Positions 46,055-56,500 of a stretch of 64,000 nucleotides of DNA are shown here, piece after piece. How positions within the stretch are numbered: position 1 is the stretch's first letter; the number at the start of each line of letters is the position of its first letter. Under the pieces are notes generated by a model, which saw only the letters and a list, made by a program, of their open reading frames with translations, made no database searches and was not told the DNA's origin. The position numbers were made by a program, and so were the translations under genes. Source of the DNA: Reticulascus tulasneorum. Lineage: Eukaryota; Ascomycota; Sordariomycetes; Glomerellales; Reticulascaceae. The stretch is taken from NCBI GenBank assembly GCA_001557505.1, contig LSAX01000001.1, forward strand, positions 4,960,001 through 5,024,000, in the 5' to 3' direction.

Positions 46055-47298
46055 TTTATTCAATCGGGGCTCCCAGATACGTTCGAGGGATGAATTACAT
46101 TGTTGTTGATGAAAAACTGGCACAGAGAACATCAGAAAACGCACCCGGCATGGCATTCGCACGCCATACCTCGTGACTGGACCGTTAAGGCTAGTTAATC
46201 AGCCTCGTCCCAGAAAGGAAACCAACCAGTTAATATGAGCAACCGCAAGGTTGTCACAAGATCATTGTGAAATGCCCCTCCTGATGTTTCCGGCAGTGCT
46301 AAACTTGATCCCGCTCCGGACCCGTCGGTAATTTGACCCTCGAGAGTCAAATGACGTATTCAGAATTCCGCCCATGTCTTTCGCCACACAACAGCACGGG
46401 CGTGATTGCGGCAAAACCACGGGATAGCTGTTCTCCGCAAAGCCAACGAAGCCTCCTTTCCATCGGAGGACGCCGGCACAAACGACTTCACTTTCGTCTC
46501 CACGGCAGAGGGTAAGATACCTACATATGAATACTATCAGCTGTCGACAGATTGGCCATTCAGACTCTACAAAGTATCTAGGTACTATTCAATCTAGCCC
46601 TTCCACATCCGTAACCTTGCTGGATGAAAACCCGACTGCCCCAAACCTGCTCGAGCGCTTCATTCACAAAGTTGTCCCTCGCTTCTGATCGATTTGTCAG
46701 GAAAACACGGCGTTTCTGAGCATTCGAGCCGTCATAATAATGGTCTCGTTCAATGTATAGCCTACTCCAATCGACACCGTGGCTGTAGCGTTTAGCCTGT
46801 GTTTGATGTTGAGATGGCGAGTGCATGGTCTTGACAAACATGCTTTTACCTACACTCCCTCTTGATGGCGCTTGCTGGCAGATTTACGCATAGAAACTGA
46901 ATGATAAGTGAGCAACCTTCTAAAATGAACCCAGAGCCCAAAACGGGCATATGCCCTGATGGTACTGCAACATGAAACGGTGCGGCCTTGGGTTGTGGGG
47001 TGCATCGCGGTCTTCTCCCCTTTCCCAACGTAGACAAGGTTCTTCCTCCAATCATGACAATTCCAGTCTTCTCCACGTTGTCTCCTCGGCACTATACTAC
47101 GTGGTAAATATTTTCGCCGGTCATTATGCGATAAGCAACCCCATTTCACCGGAAATTGAAGGCAAATCCCATCCACTCAATGGGATAATAAATGGTTGTG
47201 ATGGCCGCTTGCTTGACTCCCAGGCATTTCGTGCTAGATTCCATTCTATCTCTCCCTCGAGTTTTCGATTGTGTCCCGGAACCATAACTCACCAAAAT
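46055..47298. other. Divergent spacer between chromate transporter and arabinanase
   Basis: 1.2 kb carrying both promoters. Frames at 46578-46841 and 46850-47176 lack recognisable content. Confidence 0.5.
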
Positions 47299-48433
47299 AT
47301 GGTTAAGCTCGCCACCATCGTCTGGGGCCTGTCCCTTTTGCCAAGTTTGGTGTTCAGCTACGCCAACCCCGGTGCTTGTTCTGGCCAATGCAACAATGCC
47401 CATGATCCATCGATAATTCGACGGTCCGATGGTACCTACTTCCGTTTCTCGACCGGCGGCAGGGTGGCCGTCCACACGGCACCGGCTCTTGTTGGTCCGT
47501 GGACCTACCGAGGAGCAGCCATGCCCTCCGGGTCAAGCATCAACCTCCCGGGCAACCAAGATCTCTGGGTAAGCGGCCGGAATAGTTCAAAAATGACCCA
47601 CTTTATTTGCACAAATACCAGGAAACTATTCTAACTCAGACTGATGACAACTCGATAGGCTCCCGAAGTCGTGCAAATTGGTGGCACGTACTATCTGTAC
47701 TACTCAGTGAGCCAGTTTGGCTCTCAAAACTCGGCAATCGGCGTTGCAAGATCCACAAGCATGGACGTGGGGAGTTGGACTGACCTAGGTTCTACCGGTG
47801 TCACCTCAGATGGCAGCAAGCCGTACAACGCCATCGATCCGAACTTGATTAACGTCAACGGAGCGTGGTTCCTCACTTTCGGCAGCTTCTGGAATGATCT
47901 ATTCCAGGTACAAATGCAGAGCACGCCGACTTCAGTACTTAGCAGCTCCTACCAAGTCGCCTTTGACCCCGTCACTACGGCTGTAGAGGGTCCGTTCATG
48001 TTCAAGCAGGGCAATTATTTCTATCTCTTCTATTCAAAGGGCGCCTGCTGTGGGTATGATGCGAACTTCCCTGCCGCTGGCAGTGAGTATAAGATTCTGG
48101 TGTGCCGGTCTACATCGGCAACTGGCGGATTTGTCGATGCTCGTGGAACCTCTTGCACACGTGGTGGTGGGACAGTCGTCCTTGAGTCTCACGGCTGGGT
48201 GTATGGCCCGGGTGGTCAGGGTGTTTATCAAGACCCAACATACGGACCGGTGAGTGCCTTTGTTACTGCTCCGTCGTTTTCGCAAATGCCCTACCTTTCA
48301 TTTCTGACATCGCTCCTTTCTCCTCCAGGTTCTTTACTATCATTACGTCGACACCCGCATCGGCTATGGTGACGGGCAGAAGAAGTTCGGTTGGAATACA
48401 ATCAACTTCTCGAGCGGCTGGCCAGTAGTCTAA
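47299..48433 (+). CDS. GH43 endo-1,5-alpha-L-arabinanase, secreted
   Basis: Three exons (47299-47568, 47659-48249, 48329-48433) encode 321 residues. Residues 1-20 form a signal peptide. The glycoside hydrolase 43 five-bladed propeller has its three acidic catalytic residues in place: Asp36 in AHDPSII (base), Asp150 in NAIDPNL (pKa modulator) and Glu200 in VEGPFMF (acid). [10 protein letters not shown] at the start of the mature protein and [10 protein letters not shown] are typical of family arabinanases, and length is normal. The enzyme would cut alpha-1,5-arabinan side chains of pectin in plant cell walls outside the cell. No carbohydrate-binding module is attached. Confidence 0.97.
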
Positions 48434-49184
48434 TCCAGTGCATCGCTCTTGCAAAGGGCTGAAGCCCAAGATGGCTATTTCTTTTCTAGTTACATAAATT
48501 TCCCCAGAACGCTGTTACGGAATCAATGTACATACACCATCTATCACATATCCATGATATTGCGCTTGCGAAATCCCTTGAGCAAGATTGTGCGGGCCCA
48601 GCCAGAAATTACCAAATGCGGATCCGGAATATTCAACTTGCATCGCATTCACCTGCGACGTGACAGATTGGATTTATTAATGGCACGCTGGAGTTCGAGC
48701 AGCACGAGGGCAGTGGATCGTTGAAAGCAGCATAACCTGCCCCATCGACTGCTCAGTTCCTCCTGGGTTCGTAAGCTTATTGATTAGTAGTTTTTAAAAC
48801 TTTCATTGAGGTAACCTTTGTGAAGCATGAGATATCATAAGTCTATCACAAGGTTAACGTTGAGCCATATGTTGCTAACGAAAACATTCTCTGATTTCTC
48901 GGATACCATTTGAGCAGCGAACGTAGAGTCTTCCTCGGAGTCGTGACCCTGTCCAGCGTCGATGCAACAACAAAGAGGCAGAGCTATCTAAGCATAAAAC
49001 CAGAACACACCTCTAGCAACCTGTAATTGCACTCTCCACGCCCCCAGACCACATATGAATCAAGAACAACATTACAGCCAAGCCATTGTGCCTTAGCCAG
49101 TGATATGTATTGCAATAATAGACCCTCTGAACGGAGAGATCTCATCGTAAAACCAAATGCGGTTCCATCATAACAGAGACCAGC
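48434..49184. other. Convergent 3' spacer
   Basis: 751 bp between converging genes. No gene or repeat recognised. Confidence 0.5.
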
Positions 49185-51293
49185 TCATGCTTCTGCGGCG
49201 CTCTGAGCACTGTAACCCGACACCCTAACTCTTGGGCTGCCCCGTCTTGGTTCATCTTCCTCATCAATAGCCCGGGAAGACGCTGGGGTGAAGTGTCTCA
49301 TCCGCTTTGCGCTCTTCTCAGACATGCAGCTACTTCCACTCATGATGCTGCCCAAGATTCTACCAGATCCAGCGACAAAACCGTTCTCGTAGCTGGGCGT
49401 ATTGGTAAGATTAGTCCCGAAGGGGGCCGCTGAGGTTGATTGATGCTCCAACTCCGAGATTGACTTTTGTTGCTTGGGAGTCTGAGATGAGCTATTGCAC
49501 ATGATGTTTCCACTGCCATTTGGTCCAAGTATCTGCTGAGAGACCTGTCGGGTCTCGACGGGATCCTCACACAACATAGTGACGGGTGTTGTAGTGCAAT
49601 GCGGTGGATGTGACACTGCTTGAATGGGCCTGTTTTCCTTTCTTGACTTGACCTCAACTGCGGGGAGGGGAAGATGTGTTGTGAGCGGCAACGCGGTAGG
49701 CTGGTTTAGAATCGAGCTCGTCAATGAGGTTCCAAGATCGGGTTGAATTGTTGTGCTGTGCGTCAATGAAATTAAAGAACCTGCCGTGTTCTAGATTAGT
49801 ACATTTGTGTCCTCAGGTTTTGTCGACGACATAGAAGAATGTCCACATACAGTCATCAGAGTTTCCGTACGGCTGCTGACCAGCGTTTGGGGTATTGGTA
49901 GGAACTTTCGTATGGCCGGTATGGCACTCGTCCTCTCCACAAGCATGATACCCAGGCATGTTCATCGAACTCAGCTCGGGGAATGGTACAGACATTGTGC
50001 CGCTGTGGGTGGAGGAAACATAGTCTGGCATGCTCGTGTCCGCCGAGGATACCTTGCTCATGTTTCGCATCGCCATATTGTAAGCATTTCGTGCCATCTG
50101 ACTGAAACCAGCATTGCTCAAGATGTCGGCGTATGCCACTTGTTCTGAGGCAGGGTCGGGGTTGGAACTACCAAACCCTCCGATATTTTGCTGGAAACCT
50201 TGCTGGACCTGGAAGCTCTGGCTGTCAACGAAAGTAGAAGTTGCACAGCTGCCGGCATTTCCAGATGAAGAATAAGCCAATCCGAGGTTGGTGCGCATGC
50301 CATGTGAACGGCGGCGGGGAGAATGCATGTGCGACTGTGACCCGCCATCGGGATGGTACGATGGAACTGGCATGACCGAGGTAAGGGGTGAATGTCGCCA
50401 CATCGATGGATTTGGCCAAGCGATGGACGAAGACTCCAATACATCTAATGAAATGGCTTCTCGTTAGCAATGAAGTGCAAATGATAGATGGAACGAGATG
50501 GTTACCCAGTGGGGCGTGTTGGAACGAGAACGCGACAAGATTCTTGACTCGCTCGATGGGCATGGTGATAGAATCCCGCGGGAATCCCTCGCTGATAATC
50601 AACCTGATGCGACCCAGGTCATCGGCAGCACTCCAATAGCTTTGATGGAGGAGTTCGTTACGGAAATGAGGAAACTTCAAGGCTTCGAGATCGCCTGTCT
50701 TCGTGAACTCTGGTGACGCTGAGTGTCAGCATTTCCAAAAAGAATGGGAAATCATGACGTACCAAAGCTATGGTCGATTCGGTGTGGCCAGGCTTCGTTG
50801 CGTTCAAATGAAGTTGAACTTTACACACGACGATTAGCAGACTGTTCTCGCTCTCTAGCTGCAGTCTGCGCGAGGCTTACGCAATAAGCCGTCCGTCAAT
50901 AAGAACTCTCGCTTCCAGCTGGACTAGCTCTGGATGGTTGCTGTATGACCTGGTGAACTGGCTAATCTCGGGTGTCCTCCAGCAATGGACCGAGATGTTG
51001 AAAGGCGTCCCAATTGGCATACTTGGAATGAAGCATGTCATGGTAGGCAAGCCAAACGATCCGTGATTGTGCGAGAATTCTGAATGGTTTCAACGGTGTC
51101 AGCAGGCCAACCTCCAGCAAATGGCGAAGCACAGCACAGCAAGGGATTGAGATAGGTGGTAGCCGAAACAAACCAATGGTAGCCGCACACACTCACCAAG
51201 GTCGTGGACAACATGGCACGCCACCTTGAACTCCTTCATAGGAACGTTGCAATCCCGAGGGAAGAGCAGGATATCCCAGTCTTCGTACCGCAT
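49185..51293 (-). CDS. Conserved fungal protein of unknown function
   Basis: Six exons (51293-51197, 51079-50881, 50818-50763, 50709-50506, 50444-49851, 49780-49185) give 581 residues with phase closing everywhere. The last intron has a GTATGT donor and TACTAAT branch site. The N-terminal 215 residues look globular and conserved: GLPTMTCFIPSMPIGTPFNI, VLIDGRLIA, EAWPHRIDHSFG, GRIRLIISEGFPRD and VKNLVAFSFQHAPL. The rest is low-complexity, rich in Ser, Asn, Pro and Gln, ending with a basic patch SEKSAKRMRHF and EEDEPRRGSPRVRV. No signal peptide or membrane segment. The layout of a folded N-terminus plus disordered tail resembles nuclear or regulatory proteins, but I do not recognise a named family. 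Confidence 0.78.
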
Positions 51294-51605
51294 CTTGTGC
51301 CTGGAGGCGGACTGCCGGATAACAGAGGGAAAACGCACTTAGCAGCCGGCAATGGAACGATGTGAAAGTATGTTGGCAAGTTTTGAATGGCTCTCTGATA
51401 AGTCAACGGAGTGGAGACGCGGGTACTTGGGGTAACGGTCGTGTGTTAGTCGCCTTCGAGATGTCGATGATTGGTGTGATGCTGGAGGCGGGCAAAGGAC
51501 GAAATGAAGATGGGGTGAGCAAACAATCCGGTGCTGCAAAGATTCAGCTTGGCAGTATCTAAGGGTAAGGGCCACCGGCATCGGCCCCGATCAGGTCAGG
51601 GTACA

Positions 51606-51617
51606 GTAGGTACCTAC
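51606..51617. repeat. Palindrome GTAGGTACCTAC
   Basis: A perfect 12-bp palindrome followed by further TACCTAC units to about 51629. This motif type is common in ascomycete spacers. Confidence 0.6.
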
Positions 51618-52191
51618 CTTACCTACCCCATCCGAGGTTCCTTTACTTACAGGTAGCTTGCACTCACGTGTGGATGCTTCCGAATTTCAAGGACAGGCGC
51701 GTGGAGGCAAGAGCATTGTATTACTATCACTGAATTGATTGCAGTGCCTGCCTGGCAGGTAGTTTCAACTTAGTAGTTCACGCAGGTGTGTTAGATTGCC
51801 CTGCTTGCAGGCAAGCCCATGATGCAACTAAGGGCAGGTCCCAAGACAGCGAAGAGGTGAGAGCAACCACCATAGGCATCAATGATTACCGGCAAGGTAC
51901 CAGAAAGTAACGCAGTGACGCCGAGGTAGGCTCCATGTTACTGCCACTCGGAATATCACTGACGGTTGGAATGGGGAGGTCACTTAGCGGCAAGTGACGC
52001 GGACACCTTCATAAAGCACCTCAGGGGCATCAACTGAAACCTTGTTACGGGAAGCAACCAGGGAAGGCCCAAAGCATTGTTGCCCTTCCAATACGGTCCA
52101 ACAAGTACCCGAGCCCGGTCTTCAATCTCGATGTTGACAGCTCGAGCTTTCCTACGCGTGCTTATGGAGGACTGGGCCGAAGGGGCGCCAT

Positions 52192-52206
52192 CTACCTACC
52201 TACCTA
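52192..52206 (+). repeat. CTAC tetranucleotide run
   Basis: CTACCTACCTACCTA, an ordinary microsatellite related to the palindrome near 51606. Confidence 0.7.
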
Positions 52207-52451
52207 TCAATCAGATACGCCAAGAACAATGAGAGGTACATCAGGAGGAACGGCATGGAAAGATGTAGCCAGAGCCTAGATAGCGTCTGTTCTATGCTAA
52301 CATGGGTAAGGAAATTGAGGTGTTGAGCAGCCTCAGCCGGCGGTTTCGCCAGTCTGAGAGGCTGATTGCTTCAGTCAAGTTGCCTAATCTGTGTCTTATT
52401 TCGTTCCGTAGCCCATATGATATTTACAAATGCTTCATTCTCTTCCTTCTA

Positions 52452-53160
52452 TCACGGGTCCGCATCGCCAGCCATTCGAGCCTGAAAAATGTCAGCAAAA
52501 TTGCTCGCACGGAAAGGCACACATTACATACCCTCAGAGCTCCAGACCCTCCTAGCTCCCTCTGTAGACCACCCTCGTATTCCTTGGGATACGAAGGCTT
52601 GTCGGGATACGTGACATAGACGACGCCGATGACGGTCAGGAATGTGGCCACGAATGTCCCAATCATGATGAAAGCCCGCGGCGTGGTAGTCCAAGTGTAC
52701 TCGTACGGCGAGAACATGCCCATCAGATCGTGATCCTCGTGGACCGGTTCCCCAAAGTTTCTCCTCTCCTGCTTATCCCACCAGTCGGCATGGGGATCTC
52801 GAAACTGCCGCTTGATGCGAGGAGGGTTGATATAGCCGCCATTCTAGTAGATAAACATCAGCTTCCCTCGACGCTGCCTCCTACCACCAGCCGCCCACCA
52901 CTCACCATTCCGGGATCCTCAGCATCAGTCAATGTTGGATAATCGGGGAACTTCTCTTCGAGGACCTTCCTATCATTGAACGAAGGCGGTATGAAGGTTC
53001 GTTGTTGGACAATGGGGAATCGTCGAGGAGCCATTGCTGGCATCCGGATGTTCGAAACCCGCGCAATCCGCCGGGACAGCATCTGAGTTGAGACGGAAAG
53101 TCAACGTCCAATTATCACATTACTATCATGGGGTTATGGACTTACCGTGGCCGAGTTCAT
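52452..53160 (-). CDS. NADH:ubiquinone oxidoreductase subunit NDUFB8 (ASHI)
   Basis: Four exons (53160-53146, 53082-52906, 52843-52532, 52481-52452) encode 177 residues. The first coding exon is only MNSAT and the last only ARMAGDADP. The N-terminus is basic and Arg-rich (MLSRRIARVSNIRMPAMAPR), a mitochondrial presequence. The conserved block NGGYINPPRIKRQFRDPHAD then WWDKQERRNFGEPVHEDHD identifies the ASHI/NDUFB8 accessory subunit of complex I. A single membrane helix (AFIMIGTFVATFLTVIGVVY) and the YPDKPSYPKEY tail follow. It sits in the membrane arm of complex I in the inner mitochondrial membrane. The gene diverges from swr1 across 395 bp. Confidence 0.95.
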
Positions 53161-53555
53161 GGTCGCGATGCAGCCCAATTGATTTCAGGTGATGTCGCTG
53201 AATTTGATTGTCGTTGAAATGGCCGACGAGAAGGTGTTAAGCTTCCCGAGTGCTTGGTGGGAGACCGACAAGTGGCGGCCTGAGGCAACAAGGCAAAACG
53301 TAAACGCGGTTACTTTATGCGGCTAGGCAAGGCCGGGATGCATCTTTCTAAATTCTTCCAAACATTTTTTTGCTGATGAAGCCAATTTTTCTAGCAAAAC
53401 TCTCCTCAGCTAGTCTCCTAGAAGGCCGATCATGGTAGAACTTCATACCAGAATTCCCTGAAAACCCACGAATCCGTAGACATTAGTTTCATCCCATCAA
53501 ATGCCACTTTCATCGAGACCACGACCCTCCTCCCCTCGAATTCCCTGTTGCTATT
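53161..53555. promoter_or_regulatory. Shared promoter between NDUFB8 and swr1
   Basis: A 395-bp spacer between two divergent start codons, so it must hold both promoters and 5' leaders. No TATA consensus was seen, as expected for constitutive genes. Confidence 0.6.
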
Positions 53556-56500
53556 ATGACCGAGACCGCGTCGCCCGAGACAGCGCACGCCAACTCAGAT
53601 CCGGCCGACTCCCAACTCGACAATCAAACCGCGCCAGAGATATCCGATAACGATCACAAAACAGAGGCTAAAGTCGAACAGCCTCTACCTGAAGTTATTC
53701 TCGATGAACCGAAGACGAATGGCCCCGTGGAAGACACGGAGGCGATGGACGAACACCCCGCAAAGAGACGTCGAGTTCACGAGGATTCTCCTTCGGCCGC
53801 TCAGCGCAAAAAGCCAGTGTCGCCGCCATGGAAGAGATCAGCCGCCGAGGGCCCTACGTCCTTCACGGAAAATGGCCGAAGGAAATCCGGCAGAGTCAAC
53901 ACTATTCCGCTGGAGTTGCAACCCCCATCCGATAAAAGAATGACTAGGAGAGCACATCACGGACTACGCGGCAGCCCTCCAACAAACAGCAAGTACACGG
54001 CGACTAATGGTCACACGTCTTCTGCGAAGAGCTCCTCCACGATGACTAATGGGACTCACAAAGCCGGTAGCTTGAAGACAACATCCAAGACCACTCCCAA
54101 AGTCCAGACCCGAAAGTCCGTGACACATGAATCGAAACCGGCACATCGATCCACGCGCAAACGAACACCTTCACCCCCAAACCACCCGACTAGACAATCT
54201 ACTAGGTCACGGAGGGTTCTCCGCCAATCATTAGACGGGGATGCCACTACGCCAGCACAAGACTCCAAATACGCAACGCAGGATAGCCCAAACCGGACGC
54301 CTCGAATCAAGCTGCGTCTTCGCCCGAGCACCATACCTCTTGTTCATCCAGGACAGATCAGCAAACGCGCCAAGCTCGGTCCTACTTTCGAGGAGTACTG
54401 GGAGGGTGCCGGGAATATACTGGTAGACGATGGAGGTATCCTCGCACCTGAAGATGGACCAAGGTACACAGATCATATGGCACAAAGGGATGCACATATG
54501 ATTTCCCGCATCGAACAGGCTGTCGCGCCTGGGGGTATCCTCTCAGCAGAGCGGTGTTCTGCATTCGTCCCTGAGGCTGAGGAGGAACCTCCCCGGCAAT
54601 GGGCACATATGGATCACATGGTAAAGGCTGTCGCAAATTTTCGGAAGTTGATGCTTATAGAACAGCAAAAGCATCGAAATCAGGCCAAGAGGATAGCCGA
54701 AGCGTGTCGTGATGCGTGGCTACGGCGTCAACCGAAGACTGCGGAGCAGGTCGAAGCGGAGGCAAGAGCGATTTGGATTGGAAGGTATCGTGTGGTCATC
54801 AAGAGCGTTTTCGGTACTTGGGAGAACGTGCGAGCCGAGATCAATCGACGAAAAGTCCAGGAATGGGAGGCCGAGGAGCAGCGCCGTGTCAAGGCCGCGC
54901 TCAATGAGGCCGTCAACCTTTCCGAACAGAGACTGCAGGCTCAAAGAACGCAGCTGGACTCAGATGCATTGTCTGATGAGGATGATATCCTTGACGACGA
55001 TTCGGACGATGCCGAGAGTTTGCGTGATGCCGACAACACATCCGATACCGGACCACACTCCGACATGGATGCGGATGATGATGATTCTGGAGAAGACGAC
55101 GAGGCAATGTCTTCGTCCGATGAGGATGATAATGTTGGGGACTCGGCAATCGATCTAGCAGACGAACATTTGACACAAGAACAACTCCGAGCCAAATATG
55201 CGAATCTGCCAAACCTAGAGACCGGCGACGACAACGAGGCTGGGCTACCGAACGGAGCTAGTAATGGTGCAACGGCTAAAGCTGGCCCAGCTTCTGGGAG
55301 TGATCTTGAGACAAGTGATGAATCTGTCGACATGGATGATGATCTTGGCACAACAGACATGGATAGCGACGAAGAAGAGAGTGGGTCGGAAGATGTCGAT
55401 GATGAGTCTGAAGAAGATGAAGAGCCCTCTGGTCTACTTGGTTTATTCTTCGGCAAATCCGAGCTGAAGCAGATGAAAAAGGAGACCGTGCCTGAGGTAT
55501 CAGAAGACGACGAGGATGCCAAAATGCTCGATGCAGGGATTGCCAGAGAATCGACCCTCACTCCCTTTCCCCAGAACGGAGAGCCCGACGACGAAGATGA
55601 AGTCTCCCTGATACAGCACCCGGGCTTCGATCTGGCTAACGACGACGAATCTGGCCCAGCACCTGATATCATCTCACCCAACACCGAATCTCCGATCCAG
55701 GCATTTGAGACTGCGCAGCTAGCTACTACCGTAAACGGTAGAGGCCCACCTAGTGCCGATCAACCAGGGCATGGCAAATCTGATCTCTTCGGTCAAACTT
55801 TTGTTGAAATGGAAACGCGCACTCCTGCCAAGATTGTGGTCGATGATGTGGCGATGCCAGATGCACCAATGGAGGCACATGGGATTCCCGAGGTTGAGAT
55901 CACGACGCCACCAGGTGAGACCAAGGTCCTCAGTCCCGAGACCGACCCAGTCACCGTCCCCCCAACCCCGGAGCGAAGTCACTCGCCGCCCACCTCCGAT
56001 ACCAAACCATCCGAGGCAGATACATTATCACTGGCAACACCAGGTGCCAAGGACGCCATCAGCCGATCTGCTTCACCTAACCCATCTAATGTTGCAACGA
56101 CCAAAATTCCATTCCTTCTTCGCGGTACGCTCCGAGAATATCAGCATTATGGTTTGGACTGGCTGGCGGGCCTGTATGCCAACAATACTAATGGCATCCT
56201 TGCCGATGAGATGGGCCTGGGCAAGACGATCCAAACAATTGCCCTGCTAGCTCACCTTGCTAGTCATCATGAGGTTTGGGGTCCCCATCTGGTCATTGTG
56301 CCGACGAGCGTGATGCTCAACTGGGAGATGGAGTTCAAGAAATGGTGTCCTGGCTTCAAGATCCTCTCTTACTATGGCACACAAGAAGAAAGGAAGAAGA
56401 AACGGCTCGGTTGGACTGACGACGATACATGGAACGTCTGTATCACCTCATATCAATTGGTACTCCAAGACGCACAGGTCTTTAGACGACGGCGATGGCA

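Larger units (their letters stand above)
51294..52451. other. Intergenic with CTAC-type repeats
   Basis: 1.16 kb: promoter of the unknown conserved gene and 3' flank of the complex I gene. It contains GTAGGTACCTAC and CTAC repeats and no supported gene. Confidence 0.5.

Noticed and set aside
54941..55684. 247-codon Ser-rich minus-strand frame
   Set aside because: Antisense of the acidic Asp/Glu repeat region of swr1.
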